Notes: generated from the letters alone by a model not told the origin. Numbered from the stretch's first letter, positions 1-9,944 are shown. The stretch is DNA of 64,000 nt from JABLTI01 sp035528035 (GCA_035528035.1 DATKZI010000013.1:102897-166896); one strand, 5' to 3'. Made by a program: numbers and translations.

Positions 1-20
1 TATATTTTAGAGGGATTTTT

Positions 21-1568
21 GTGCCACTAGAAGATAATCATGAATCTGCTGCAAAAGATAACAAAGAGGAAAATTCTACCCCCTCAGAAGATAGTGAAAT
101 AACTTTTTGTTGGCATTGTGGAGCAGATATTAAATTTCAAGGACAAAGAGAGTATTGTGCTAATTGCCACGCACCAATCAATGAAGATATAAGATCGAAG
201 ATTTTTACTCGTTCCGAATCAGCAACAAATATTCGATGCTGGAGATGTGGTGGTACTACTTCAGGTGATAATTGCGGAATTTGTGGAAGCCCTTTAACAA
301 AGAAAGGATTAGAATTTTTGAAAAAAACTCCTGCCATAGAAACTCAAAAAGAGGTAACCCAAAGGCTAGCTGTTTACTCACCAAAAGACAAGCAGTTTAA
401 AGCAATTGAATTATCTTTTGATGAATTAAAATCGGCAATTAATAAATATATGGAAGTAAAAGATGGACATAATAGTGAAGCTGGTCCAGTATTTTTTGTA
501 ACTCGTCCTGAAGATGTTAATTATACTTTCGATAAACTTAGAAAGGATTCATTAATGACAGAGAAAAATCTCAAAATAATAATCCGTAATGAACAGATTA
601 ATCCTGGTATAAAGGAAATTGTTCTAAGATTTTTCTATTGGGAGCCAGAATCAGCTAAAGATAGATATAAATTTAAAAATATTTATTGGAATATTGGGTT
701 ATTTGTTGCTACAATTGTTACGGTTTCGATTGCTGGATGGCAATATTCAAAAAGCATTTATGATTCATATTTCTTTCAAGGCAGACCAGCCTTAGATATT
801 TTTCTTTTTACTTTTTCATTAATAGCTATTCTTGGTACACATGAATTAGGTCACTATTCAATTTCAAGAATGAAAAAATTAGATGCATCACTACCATATT
901 TCATTCCTATCCCTCCTTTACCAGGTTTTCAAACTCTTGGAACTTTTGGAGCATTAATTAGACAAAAAGAACCATTTGCTACTAGAGATGACCTTTTTGA
1001 CATTGGAATAGCAGGACCTGTTGCCGGATTTCTAGTAACGATTCCAGTATTTTTAATTGGGTTGAAAATGACCTACGTTGTTGATATAAATCCAGATTTA
1101 ATAAATTATAATCCAGCAGATGTTCCAACTATTTTTCTGATGGATTTTATGATACTTATAGGGCAATGGCTACGTATAGTGCCTTATTTTGACCCGACAA
1201 TGCAAACTGTTGTTATGAGTCCAATGATGTTTGCGGGATATGTAGGATTACTTATCACAGGTTTGAATCTTATGCCAGCCTCACAATTGGACGGAGGACA
1301 TACAGCTCGAGCAGTTTTTGGTGGAACAGCACATAGAATTGTTTCGTTAGTAATTTCATTGCTATTGGTAGCCAATCCATTTACGAGATATTTTGGTTTC
1401 CTTGTATTAGTAATGAGTTTCATGCAACATCCAGGAGCAATTGATGATGTTTCAAAGGTTCATAGGTCAAAGTATGCCTATATTTCTATAGGATACATAA
1501 TTGGATTCCTGTGTTTACCACTGCCAATAGAATTGTTAAAACAACTCTTTCAAACTTGGTTTGGGTGA
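21..1568 (+). CDS. Site-2 protease family (M50) membrane metalloprotease with two N-terminal zinc ribbons
   Basis: This is a 515-aa intramembrane zinc metalloprotease of the M50/site-2 protease type. The zinc-binding HELGH motif is at residues 274-278. The second active-site motif, LMPASQLDGGH, carries the third metal ligand at Asp424. Several hydrophobic helices surround both motifs, so the active site should lie inside the membrane. The N-terminus is cytosolic-looking and unusual: two treble-clef or zinc-ribbon Cys sets, C30-C33/C46-C49 and C73-C76/C85-C88, separated by about 24 residues. A charged linker follows. The GTG start at 21 has an AGAGGGA ribosome-binding site just upstream. The family cleaves membrane-embedded substrates to release regulators; the substrate here is unknown. 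The zinc ribbons may recruit a partner (inference). Confidence 0.9.
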   Translation: MPLEDNHESAAKDNKEENSTPSEDSEITFCWHCGADIKFQGQREYCANCHAPINEDIRSKIFTRSESATNIRCWRCGGTTSGDNCGICGSPLTKKGLEFLKKTPAIETQKEVTQRLAVYSPKDKQFKAIELSFDELKSAINKYMEVKDGHNSEAGPVFFVTRPEDVNYTFDKLRKDSLMTEKNLKIIIRNEQINPGIKEIVLRFFYWEPESAKDRYKFKNIYWNIGLFVATIVTVSIAGWQYSKSIYDSYFFQGRPALDIFLFTFSLIAILGTHELGHYSISRMKKLDASLPYFIPIPPLPGFQTLGTFGALIRQKEPFATRDDLFDIGIAGPVAGFLVTIPVFLIGLKMTYVVDINPDLINYNPADVPTIFLMDFMILIGQWLRIVPYFDPTMQTVVMSPMMFAGYVGLLITGLNLMPASQLDGGHTARAVFGGTAHRIVSLVISLLLVANPFTRYFGFLVLVMSFMQHPGAIDDVSKVHRSKYAYISIGYIIGFLCLPLPIELLKQLFQTWFG

Positions 1569-1649
1569 TTCTTTTCCCAGACCAATTAAATCATTTTTAT
1601 ATCAAACATAAAAATATTTAATTGGTATTTTAATTTATGAGGTATCAAG

Positions 1650-2564
1650 ATGGCTGAATTAGAGTCTTATGTAGACCCAAAAAATGGCAACTATTTCAGA
1701 ATTATAGGAAAATCATTTCAAATTTATTTTAAACAATTTTTCAAAATTTTTCCTTTAGCGATTATCCCCGAATTTCTCTTCTTTATGGTTTTTAGATTAG
1801 TGATTATAGAAATTACTAATGATTATATTGATCTTCTTGGGTATGTTATTACTCTTATTAAGATTGATTTTATAAATGATTTTGGAGAAGCATCATTCTT
1901 TATACTGCTATTAATTGCCTTAGGAATGTTCATTTTTAGAAGTGCATTTGTATCGAATATTACATGGAAAACAGCTGAAAATGGGAAAGCAAACTTTGTT
2001 TGGGCAATGGAAAATACGATACGAAAAATTCCGCAATTACTGCAATTTACATTGGTAACTTTGGTAATAGCAATCTTTCCAATATTACTACTCATCATAG
2101 GTCTTCTTATGCAAGTACGAATGCCCGGAATTGCATGGGGGATGATGATAGCAGCAGTATTACTTCCATTATTGTTCGGTAATAAAATTGCAGCCTTTAT
2201 CCCGGGTATGACTAAAGATAACCTACACATAGGAGAAGCTTTACAAAAATCATGGAGATATGGTAGTAAAGAAAATTGGTTTAAATCTATGTCAATTTAT
2301 CTAACTGTTTTTACTCTATGCATTCTTGGACCTTATACATTAAGTTTTTATTTAAAAACCGAATTTTCCCTCAATTACATTTTTATTTTATTAGCAATAG
2401 GTCGAGCATTAATCTATCCAATATTTGATATAGCTTTTACATTGAATTATTTACACATAGATTACAATTCAATAAACCGTTCTGCCTATAGAGATGAAAT
2501 AATTGAGCAAAGGAAGAGGTCGGAAGAATTAATTAAACAAGGATATAAGAAGAATTCCTTTTAA
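1650..2564 (+). CDS. Polytopic membrane protein of unknown function
   Basis: The 304-aa product has about six to seven hydrophobic helices: around residues 28-55, 85-110, 130-155, 160-185, 215-235 and 240-265. The cytosolic tail is short and basic. I see no catalytic motif. The overall pattern resembles archaeal proteins related to the glycerophosphodiester phosphodiesterase membrane domain, but I cannot assign the family. The ATG at 1650 follows GAGGT at a normal spacing. The gene follows the site-2 protease in the same direction and may be cotranscribed with it. Its stop codon abuts the stop of the convergent gene with no spacer. Confidence 0.75.
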   Translation: MAELESYVDPKNGNYFRIIGKSFQIYFKQFFKIFPLAIIPEFLFFMVFRLVIIEITNDYIDLLGYVITLIKIDFINDFGEASFFILLLIALGMFIFRSAFVSNITWKTAENGKANFVWAMENTIRKIPQLLQFTLVTLVIAIFPILLLIIGLLMQVRMPGIAWGMMIAAVLLPLLFGNKIAAFIPGMTKDNLHIGEALQKSWRYGSKENWFKSMSIYLTVFTLCILGPYTLSFYLKTEFSLNYIFILLAIGRALIYPIFDIAFTLNYLHIDYNSINRSAYRDEIIEQRKRSEELIKQGYKKNSF

Positions 2565-3155
2565 TCATTCTTCTTTTTCATCACTTGTAAGATAGGTTGG
2601 AAGTTTTGCGAGAGAATTTTTACTTTCTAAGAATTTGTATAAAGTAACAAATTGACTTAAAAGTAATTCCTTGACATCTTCCTCAGAAACAGCAGGAATA
2701 TTAAGATCTATTTGTAAAACATCTTCTTTAGAATTAGCAACAGCTTTCAAGATATCATCAAAATCAGCTTGTTCTTTTGAGTTGAAGAAAGTAGTGAAAC
2801 AATCATCTCCACCATAAATTTCTATCTTTAATTCGTCACTCTCTTGGGAAAGATCAATTAATTTAGTTAAATATTCGTGATCCAATTTTTTAGTCTCAAC
2901 AGCGAGGACACAATAAAGGCCATCTAAGGAGTAACCAATTTCACCATAGGGAAAGGTTACTGTTGGATTAGCATAAAATGATTCGGACCAACCTTCATCA
3001 AGTTCAATGTAATTCCCATGGGAATTATCTAAATCTATATTGGGAATATCATTTTCAAAACGGAGAGCAATCTGCTCAATGGTTTGCCACATATGATTTA
3101 ACAAATCATGTATTTTATCTTTATTTTTATCAAGGAACTTTCTCAAATCTTCCAT
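2565..3155 (-). CDS. Acidic hypothetical protein, unknown function
   Basis: This 196-aa soluble, acidic protein has a helical N-terminus (residues 1-35) and an alternating strand/helix middle. It has no signal peptide and no membrane segment. I do not recognise a family. The central part, around residues 55-110, carries conserved-looking aromatic and Gly-rich turns, suggesting a compact alpha/beta domain. The ATG start is preceded by GGTGG at a suitable distance. The stop codon directly touches that of the upstream convergent membrane-protein gene, so the two transcripts must overlap at their 3' ends. Confidence 0.6.
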   Translation of the reverse strand: MEDLRKFLDKNKDKIHDLLNHMWQTIEQIALRFENDIPNIDLDNSHGNYIELDEGWSESFYANPTVTFPYGEIGYSLDGLYCVLAVETKKLDHEYLTKLIDLSQESDELKIEIYGGDDCFTTFFNSKEQADFDDILKAVANSKEDVLQIDLNIPAVSEEDVKELLLSQFVTLYKFLESKNSLAKLPTYLTSDEKEE

Positions 3156-3300
3156 CTTAAATCCACCGTAAATAAATAAGAATAATTTGTATTTTGAATG
3201 TTTTCGAATAAAGTCAGTTTTAAAGGTATGTTTTGGATTCTAAAAGTTAAGGAATAATCAAGTCAGAATGAAAATAAAAATTATAGAAAAAAAGAGGTAA

Positions 3301-3320
3301 GAGATGTTTTTAGACATCTC
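3301..3320 (-). terminator. Stem-loop terminator after the LVIVD surface-protein gene
   Basis: A perfect 7-bp stem (GAGATGT/ACATCTC) with a 6-nt loop lies 11 bases beyond the stop of the gene at 3331-5829. Read on the minus strand it is followed by a T-rich run near 3285-3293. This is the geometry of an intrinsic hairpin terminator. Confidence 0.6.
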
Positions 3321-3330
3321 AAATAATAGT

Positions 3331-5829
3331 TTATCGTGTTGGAATTTTCTTCTTCTTTTTGCTAACTGAGGCAGCAATGATGATGATAATAAGTATCAAC
3401 AAAAGGCCACCACCAGCACCAATAATGATCCAGAGCATATTGCCAGATAAGAATGGTGTAGAGTAATTGACATTAACATTGTAAAGATGAACACTACGAT
3501 CTGTAGTACTGGTTAAAACTGCGCGCCATTGAAGTATGCTACCTTCATAAGTAAATACGTGTTCAGTTCCTGGAATTATTGGTTCCCAATGCAATTCATC
3601 AACCATCATGTAGAAATTGATACTAGAACCATCTGGGATAAAACCATCAAATGTCAAAGTAGCTTTTGTGATCTTTATATCAGCACCGTCGATATCAGTT
3701 GAAATAACTTCAGAATTGCCACTAACATAGATATCCCCGGGACTCTTAAAGTGTCTAAGGATAATCAAATTGGTTTTATTTGCTACGTAGGTATAATCAC
3801 CATGATAAGTTATTTGAAGAGCAGCAGTAGCATTAGCATAAGTGGTTTTCGTTTGTTGTGATGGACCTAGACGTGTAGCATTAATTAAAGAAACTCCTTC
3901 AGCTCCACCAGCATTCATCAAATATGGACCAAAAGAACAAACACCAAAGGAGTCAATGTAATCCCCAATCAAAACATCACTGAGAAAGTTTATGCTAAAA
4001 GGATCTGATACATTGAAAATTACTAACCAATTCTGATCGGATACATAAGCTATATCGCCATCGACACACACATCAAGTCCATAGCTAGTTCTAACATCTA
4101 TATCATCTATATGAGGAGCAGTAATAGCTGGAGTGGTATCAATTATAACCAAGGTATCTGAAGATACCCCCGAGTCAAAATTTGTGACATAAACATGAGG
4201 ACCTTGAACCCAAATAGAAGTGGTATTAGAACCAAAATGTGGTTCAGATAATTCATCTGACCAAGTAAAAGTTGAAGGTGAGCTGATATTAACAATTGCT
4301 AAACCACCTAAGCCCCAAGTGATATAGGCGATATCTCCTTGAATAAAGATATCCTGTAGAATATTACCTATTAGGAAATTTATTTGCTGAATATTTGTAG
4401 GATCACTTATGTCATAAACATAGACTCCACCCGAATCGACGACATATGCATACTGACCATAGACATCTAATTTTCTATAATCTTCCCATACGTTTGTAAT
4501 ATTTACCCAATCAAGGAGTATTGGATTAACTGGATCTGAAACGTCTAATGTATAAAAGCCATCTCTACCAGCAGCAACGTAGGCTACATTACCTTTTACT
4601 TTTACATCATAGCAATTATACATATCAAAAGTGTTTGCGTAAAATGATGTTGAGAAATCAGCAAGACCCATATCAGGTGAACAACGTATTGTATGAATTC
4701 CTTCATCTGTTGTTACTACAATTATCCCACCATAAAGGTCAATATTATTGACATGTGGTAATGAGTCAATTTCTAAAACTAATGCTGGATGAGTCGGATC
4801 TGCAACATCAAGTATTTGCACACCTCCATCGCCATCAGCTACATATAGAGTTTTTCCTTGTAAAACTAATCGTCTTGCAAAACCTGGTGTATCGTAGGAA
4901 CCTAAAAGTACTGGATTATTTGGATTTTGTACATCAATTATGTGTATTCCCGCTTCGCCATCTGCGAGATATGCTCGTGCACCATCTATTATTACATCAC
5001 TAGCATTTCCTGGAGTATCAAGATACCCCAATTCATAAGTAACAATGTTTCTTTGTGATACATTCAAAATATAGAAACCTTCGTTGCTAGCTGCTACATA
5101 AGCCAATTGGCCATCTACCTCTAATCCTAGAGCTTTATTTGATGCCCAAGGACAAGTTACAGAAAAAACATAATCGATATCTTCAGCGTTCAAGATACGT
5201 AGTGAAAAACCATCCAGAGCATTATAGGTTGTATAATAAACAAGATAACCTTCTACATCCAAATCAGTTACTGAACTATTAGTAAGATAAGAAGATCTGA
5301 ATACACCAAAAGCACTCAAGCTAAAGGGGTTACTAACATTATAGGTAGCTACCCTGGGTTGTAAAAGAGAATCAGTTGTTCCGGCATATAGTACATCGCC
5401 ATCAATTTTAACTTCATACATTGCATTTAGAGAATTACGATAGCTTGTTCTATGAATATCTCGGGAGTTTGATAGATCAAACGCTTGCAAGCTATAAGAG
5501 GGTGTTGTTTTATTATACGCTGTAATATATGCTTTTCTTCCTTCTATATCTAAACCATAAGCTGGATATTCAGTGGGATAGAAATCAAGCATTTCCCAAG
5601 TGTAGTCTCGATTTTTAGTAACTACACCTGTTCCCCAACCATACCCGGTTGTTCCTGTACCTTTATATGTTATAGTTGTAAAATCCTCAGAATAACTTCC
5701 AGTGCCATTAAGTAAAAGTTGGTCATCATTTTGTATGCTAGCTTTTACTGAAATTGTTAAGACTGATGAGAGAGGAAATAACAAAATAACAAAGATTGTT
5801 AACATAATTTTCGTTTTTCGAAAATTCAT
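3331..5829 (-). CDS. Secreted, membrane-anchored LVIVD beta-propeller-like repeat protein
   Basis: This 832-aa surface protein has an N-terminal hydrophobic signal/anchor at about residues 7-30. About a dozen repeats of roughly 40-50 residues follow, with the pattern GxxAYVAxxxxGxxxxDVSDPxxP. These are LVIVD repeats, which are expected to form propeller-like blades. A beta-rich domain of about 130 aa lies near residues 660-790. A single transmembrane helix (about 797-820) and a KKKKK stop-transfer tail end the protein. It should sit outside the cell, anchored at its C-terminus. Known LVIVD proteins are extracellular and mostly uncharacterised. ATG at 5829 follows GAGGTTT. A second LVIVD protein lies at 22561-25212. 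Confidence 0.85.
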   Translation of the reverse strand: MNFRKTKIMLTIFVILLFPLSSVLTISVKASIQNDDQLLLNGTGSYSEDFTTITYKGTGTTGYGWGTGVVTKNRDYTWEMLDFYPTEYPAYGLDIEGRKAYITAYNKTTPSYSLQAFDLSNSRDIHRTSYRNSLNAMYEVKIDGDVLYAGTTDSLLQPRVATYNVSNPFSLSAFGVFRSSYLTNSSVTDLDVEGYLVYYTTYNALDGFSLRILNAEDIDYVFSVTCPWASNKALGLEVDGQLAYVAASNEGFYILNVSQRNIVTYELGYLDTPGNASDVIIDGARAYLADGEAGIHIIDVQNPNNPVLLGSYDTPGFARRLVLQGKTLYVADGDGGVQILDVADPTHPALVLEIDSLPHVNNIDLYGGIIVVTTDEGIHTIRCSPDMGLADFSTSFYANTFDMYNCYDVKVKGNVAYVAAGRDGFYTLDVSDPVNPILLDWVNITNVWEDYRKLDVYGQYAYVVDSGGVYVYDISDPTNIQQINFLIGNILQDIFIQGDIAYITWGLGGLAIVNISSPSTFTWSDELSEPHFGSNTTSIWVQGPHVYVTNFDSGVSSDTLVIIDTTPAITAPHIDDIDVRTSYGLDVCVDGDIAYVSDQNWLVIFNVSDPFSINFLSDVLIGDYIDSFGVCSFGPYLMNAGGAEGVSLINATRLGPSQQTKTTYANATAALQITYHGDYTYVANKTNLIILRHFKSPGDIYVSGNSEVISTDIDGADIKITKATLTFDGFIPDGSSINFYMMVDELHWEPIIPGTEHVFTYEGSILQWRAVLTSTTDRSVHLYNVNVNYSTPFLSGNMLWIIIGAGGGLLLILIIIIIAASVSKKKKKIPTR

Positions 5830-5924
5830 TCTTAAACCTCAAAATATTAATAACCAACAAATCGTCAATTACTAATAAAAGGATATCGAAATGGCTTTTC
5901 GAGACTTTTCAATTTTTAGGTTTT

Positions 5925-6842
5925 TTATAAGAAATATAATATTGATTCTTTTCTTGCAACAAATGTTTTGAATTTATGTTTTGGATAACCAATAATTAAT
6001 GTTTGATAGATTTTATTGTCTTTTGGCAATCCTAATATTTTTAAAAATTGAGAATTATATTTGGTGAATTGCGCTAGATAACCTATAAAACAAGTACCAA
6101 GATTATATGCATGACTCAATAAGCGAACATTAGAAGCAGCAATAGTGCAATTATCTTCAGGTGTTATACTTTTCTTATTTGCATGAAAAACCATTATCAG
6201 AGGTGCTCCATGGAAAAGATTCTCTTCACCTGTTTCAAACCCTCTCAGCATTCTTATAAATCGCGGTCTGGATTCATTCAATTTTTTTATACTTGCACCT
6301 TTACCAAAAAACCTAGCAAAGAACACAATCAAAGGGTTATCCATTTTTCTATAGAAATCTTTGATAGTTTTTTCACTCTCATCTTTTAGTTGTTGTATTA
6401 TAGCAGGATCAGTAACAATTGTAACCTCTACATTTTGAGAATGATGCCCGGTTGGAGAATATCTAATAATATCTACTAGCTTGGCGATCAACTCTTGCTC
6501 AATAGGTTTTTTTAGATAACTTCTAGTACTTCTTATTGATTTCAGTAAATAGTAGAATTGTTCACCATTAAGGAATTTTGAATCAAAAAAATTTCTTATT
6601 GGTAAATAATCTGTTGAAGGATAATTTCTATGAGAAATAGCATTCTCTGGACAAGCTGAAATACAATGGCCGCAATCATGACATCTATTTGAATTAAAAA
6701 CTGATTTCTTTTCTTCATTTAGGGTAAAACAATCTCGAGGGCATAAATCAATACAAGTTTTACATCCCGTGCATAAATCATTTTCAATATTTATCTTGTT
6801 AATCAAAATAATTTCTCCAAACATATTTTTACTGATTTTCAA
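5925..6842 (-). CDS. Ferredoxin-nitroreductase fusion (2x[4Fe-4S] plus FMN nitroreductase domain)
   Basis: This is a 305-aa redox enzyme. Residues 20-70 hold two complete [4Fe-4S] motifs, CTGCKTCxxxCP and CHDCGHCxxxCP. From about residue 105 there is a nitroreductase-fold domain with the FMN-binding RSTRSY segment and an SPTGHHSQN loop. Such fusions take electrons from ferredoxin clusters to FMN and then to an unknown acceptor. The TTG start at 6842 overlaps the upstream stop by 4 nt (TTGA), suggesting translational coupling with the membrane protein at 6839-7747. An internal ATG at 6824 is an alternative start. The substrate cannot be read from sequence. Confidence 0.85.
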   Translation of the reverse strand: MKISKNMFGEIILINKINIENDLCTGCKTCIDLCPRDCFTLNEEKKSVFNSNRCHDCGHCISACPENAISHRNYPSTDYLPIRNFFDSKFLNGEQFYYLLKSIRSTRSYLKKPIEQELIAKLVDIIRYSPTGHHSQNVEVTIVTDPAIIQQLKDESEKTIKDFYRKMDNPLIVFFARFFGKGASIKKLNESRPRFIRMLRGFETGEENLFHGAPLIMVFHANKKSITPEDNCTIAASNVRLLSHAYNLGTCFIGYLAQFTKYNSQFLKILGLPKDNKIYQTLIIGYPKHKFKTFVARKESILYFL

Positions 6843-7747
6843 TCAGCCATTTCTAATTTTATTTCCATTTCAGGTTCTGGTCGTGCTTCCTTAATCCATG
6901 CTAAAACCCATTTTCTAAAGAATGATTGAGCTAATCCTATAGAGATGAGTCCTGGGATGATAAAGATAAAGACAGTCAAAAGGACAGCATCAGTTGTTGT
7001 TATTGGTTCACCACTATTAATCAAGTTCTGAATAGTTTCATCCATAAAAACAAAAGATAGAACGGTCATTAAAACACTAAAAGCAAAATGTATGATCAAT
7101 ATCACCGGAGTAAGTGTTGCAGCAGATCTATAAAGGTAGAAGAAGAAATAACTTGAAACTAGAAGAGCTAATCCTATTATGACAAATTCCCAGCTAGTGG
7201 CAAAAATCTGGGTTACCATAGTTAGAAAAATCATCCATAAAGCGGTTAATTTTATTCTAAGCGGAGCTTCTTTTGAAAGAGCATATTTAGTTTCTTGATT
7301 CTCAGTAAAGTTAGCTAAGAAATAAAGGAATATTGGTGGAACTACGCTCAAAATAATAATTTGCATGTAAACAAAGCCAATATTTGTACTATAAAGTGTA
7401 TAAAAGATTTGACTAATAGATAACAGAACAATTTGTACAAATATTATAAGAATGGTGAGGAAACCAATTATTCTCATTATTCTGTCTGATTCAAAGAATT
7501 CCCTCAAACGATTATTTTTATGATTAAAAGCTGAAGAGAATAATAATGTTGATCCAATTATTATAAACAAAGCAGAAACTGTTAAAAACCAACCAAAAAT
7601 CGTTGCATAGCCAGATAGTACAATTGCTCCTTCTACAGGAAAGTAAGGTACTATAAGGAAAAGTATTCCCATAGCTATTTCTAGCAAAATAATTATTGGA
7701 AAGAAAATAACCCTAAATAAAAATAAAGGAACCTTAGTTTCAGACAT
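6839..7747 (-). CDS. Eight-helix membrane protein, unknown function
   Basis: The 302-aa product consists almost entirely of hydrophobic helices, about eight of them, with short polar loops. A charged cytosolic tail rich in Glu and Lys ends the protein. I see no recognisable transporter or enzyme signature. It is directly upstream of, and overlaps by 4 nt, the ferredoxin-nitroreductase gene. The two are probably one transcript, which hints that the membrane protein could be a partner or heme/quinone-type anchor of the redox enzyme (inference only). Confidence 0.7.
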   Translation of the reverse strand: MSETKVPLFLFRVIFFPIIILLEIAMGILFLIVPYFPVEGAIVLSGYATIFGWFLTVSALFIIIGSTLLFSSAFNHKNNRLREFFESDRIMRIIGFLTILIIFVQIVLLSISQIFYTLYSTNIGFVYMQIIILSVVPPIFLYFLANFTENQETKYALSKEAPLRIKLTALWMIFLTMVTQIFATSWEFVIIGLALLVSSYFFFYLYRSAATLTPVILIIHFAFSVLMTVLSFVFMDETIQNLINSGEPITTTDAVLLTVFIFIIPGLISIGLAQSFFRKWVLAWIKEARPEPEMEIKLEMAD

Positions 7748-8230
7748 TGTTTACAGCTTCAAATGATTTTATATTCAAATATCAATTTACATTAAAAATA
7801 TCTTTCTACTAATTATATTTGAGTATATATATTGTAAAATATCAAATTATGAAATTTTGATTTGTTTATAAAGAAAATTTCACTATAATAAATTGAATAA
7901 AATAAAGCTTTTTTTAGAAAAATAGATTTTTTCCATAATTAACTTATATTTCTCATTAAAGATGCAACATTTTTTTTATACATATCCAAAGTTTTGTTTG
8001 CCTCATAAGTTTAGCATGGATTTTTTCACTGAAAATAAGCAATTAGATTAGTTATTTTTGATAAATGAGTCTTTTAAATTGTTATATACAGTAATAAAAT
8101 TCTTAGATTTGTTTTTATAAAAAAATAGCCGTTTAGATGAGCCATTTCAGATTTTTTTTGTCGTCATAAGGAAACTATAAGTAAAAAATTCGTAGAGTAA
8201 TAATTAGAAACAAAAATTAGAGGATTAAAA
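7748..8230. other. AT-rich divergent intergenic region
   Basis: These 483 bases separate two divergent genes. The region is extremely A/T-rich with many A and T tracts. TTATATA-like elements, for example near 8080-8090, could serve as TATA boxes. I found no open reading frame with a start and ribosome-binding site, no strong stem-loop and no RNA gene signature. Confidence 0.5.
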
Positions 8231-9328
8231 ATGTCAAAAAATAAAATCAATTATTCCGAGAATATTTTTACCACAAACAGATTGCCTGTAGGTATAGATT
8301 TCTCAAATGCAAAAACAGTAAATTACCAAGACCATAATCAAGAAAAAACTTTAGAAGAAATTGATGAGGCAAACGCAGAGCTAGTGAGTTTTACTCGAGT
8401 GGACCGAGCTGTAAGGCCAACAAAAAGCAAGATACAATTAGGATCCTATATTTCTAAAGACAGTCTTCAAAAAATATTGAATAAGGATCATAAAGACCGA
8501 AGCTATTATAATCTGTTGGAATGTGTCCGAAAAAATGATAGAACAGCAATTGCTCTTAAAGAAGATTTTAACTCTTTAAGAGATTTCTTTCCATCAGAAC
8601 TAGTTTTAGAAGTAGAAGATTATTGTTCCAGGTTAATACCAAAAGTAGAAAAAATCGTTACTGATAAGGGACAAGCTAAATTGACTCCTAGAAAAAGAAG
8701 AGGATATATTTTAGCAGTTTTCAAATCAGTTTGTAGAAAAAATGGAAGAAAATTCACTGAACAATTATTAGAAGAGATAAACAATAGATACAGCTATGAT
8801 CGAAGAATAAAATTGTTTGAAGTCTGTAAAGCAGAAAATGATCTAATTGATTGGAATCTTCTAATTAGAAAACCTGAAAGAGAAATTGATGACTTGCGAA
8901 TATTTTATTTGAATGTAATCAATAATTTGAACAGATTGAAGAAAAACAATATCATTGCTCAAAGTAAAGAGAATTTAGAAATAATAACTTTAACTCAAAG
9001 ATATATTACTGGATTTACAGCATCAAAAGAACACAAAAAAGCCATTACTGCATTAATAAAACATCAAGACAAAGATTTCGCAGCACGACTAATAATTTAC
9101 TCTATAGCTAAACATTTCGCTAATGAAAAATTTAGATTAAATTTTAAAAATCCTGAAGAAATTCCTGGCTGGGCTTCATTGTTTCTAGTAAGAGAAATAA
9201 ATGCTGATGTAAAGACTGAACTCGTGCCAATAAGATCATTTAAGTTCATCTTTTGGGCAGAATTTTCTTTAAGGAATAAATTGAAAGAGTTGGGTCTCTT
9301 TCCAGAAGAAACAGAATTATTAGAATGA
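8231..9328 (+). CDS. Hypothetical basic helical protein, possible highly divergent TFB/cyclin-fold protein
   Basis: This is a 365-aa soluble, basic protein without a signal peptide or membrane helix. The segment around residues 125-185 (LTPRKRRGYILAVFKSVCRK followed by NGRKFTEQLLEEI) loosely resembles the helix arrangement of a TFIIB/TFB cyclin repeat. The stretch around 250-310, with DFAARLIIYSIAKHF, could be a second repeat. No N-terminal zinc ribbon of TFB is visible, and no Cys pairs occur there. The assignment is therefore weak, and the gene should be treated as unknown. The ATG is preceded by AGAGGATT. About 2 kb away lie gar1 and srp19, which in many archaea neighbour a TFB gene. Confidence 0.55.
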   Translation: MSKNKINYSENIFTTNRLPVGIDFSNAKTVNYQDHNQEKTLEEIDEANAELVSFTRVDRAVRPTKSKIQLGSYISKDSLQKILNKDHKDRSYYNLLECVRKNDRTAIALKEDFNSLRDFFPSELVLEVEDYCSRLIPKVEKIVTDKGQAKLTPRKRRGYILAVFKSVCRKNGRKFTEQLLEEINNRYSYDRRIKLFEVCKAENDLIDWNLLIRKPEREIDDLRIFYLNVINNLNRLKKNNIIAQSKENLEIITLTQRYITGFTASKEHKKAITALIKHQDKDFAARLIIYSIAKHFANEKFRLNFKNPEEIPGWASLFLVREINADVKTELVPIRSFKFIFWAEFSLRNKLKELGLFPEETELLE

Positions 9329-9434
9329 GAACATTTCATTCAACTTTGAGTATATGAAGGAATGAAGCATTTAGTGAGAAAAGAGTATTGTAAAAAAACC
9401 TCTTCTCTTCAATTAATTTCCATAGTGAAAAAAT

Positions 9435-9755
9435 CTAATGCTTCTTTTTAATCGTGCGGATGAAATCCAATTTCTTTTCAGTCATTTCTTTCTTTTCCAT
9501 GGCCTCTTTAAATTTCTTGTTTAATAAAGCTAAGATTTGACGTGAGATTTCATCAGGAACGTTGTGATTCAAAAGAATTTCTTGAGTTGCTTCGAGATTA
9601 AAACTATCTTGATAAGAAATATCTTGTTCTAATGCGTCTAAGTCCTCGTTACTAAAAGCGCTTTTGAAGAAAAGTAGGACACCACGAACTATAAGGGTAG
9701 GTTCACCTGCAGCTTCTGTCATATATTCTTTAAAATAATCTGTATCTTCTACCAT
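9435..9755 (-). CDS. Small helical hypothetical protein
   Basis: The 106-aa product is charged and predominantly helical, with a Lys-rich C-terminal helix. It has no membrane segment and I recognise no family. The ATG at 9755 fits better than a GTG three codons upstream, because GGTGA at the GTG itself is well placed as the ribosome-binding site for the ATG. It ends with TAG. The gene is convergent with the 365-aa protein; an imperfect GA-rich/CT-rich hairpin at about 9376-9407 lies between them and could terminate both. Confidence 0.55.
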   Translation of the reverse strand: MVEDTDYFKEYMTEAAGEPTLIVRGVLLFFKSAFSNEDLDALEQDISYQDSFNLEATQEILLNHNVPDEISRQILALLNKKFKEAMEKKEMTEKKLDFIRTIKKKH

Positions 9756-9944
9756 TTTTTTCACCAGATATCAATTGGTTTTCTATAAGATTTTGCTTAT
9801 TATATATAATTTCTATTGATGTTTCTCTTAAAAGATTTGTCTCCATTTCGATAGAAAACCTTTTGTGAAACTTTACTTTATTTAATAGCTATGAGAAGTT
9901 TAAAAAGTGATATTTAAACCTCAGTGTATAGACAGAATTTAGAG

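Noticed and set aside
4548..5003. Plus-strand open frames within the LVIVD gene
   Set aside because: They are antisense shadows with Leu/His-rich composition and no ribosome-binding site. The minus-strand frame has clear repeats, a signal peptide and an anchor.
7748..8230. Replication origin or centromere-like element in the AT-rich gap
   Set aside because: No repeated ORB-type motif or Cdc6 gene is present; general A/T richness fits a divergent promoter.
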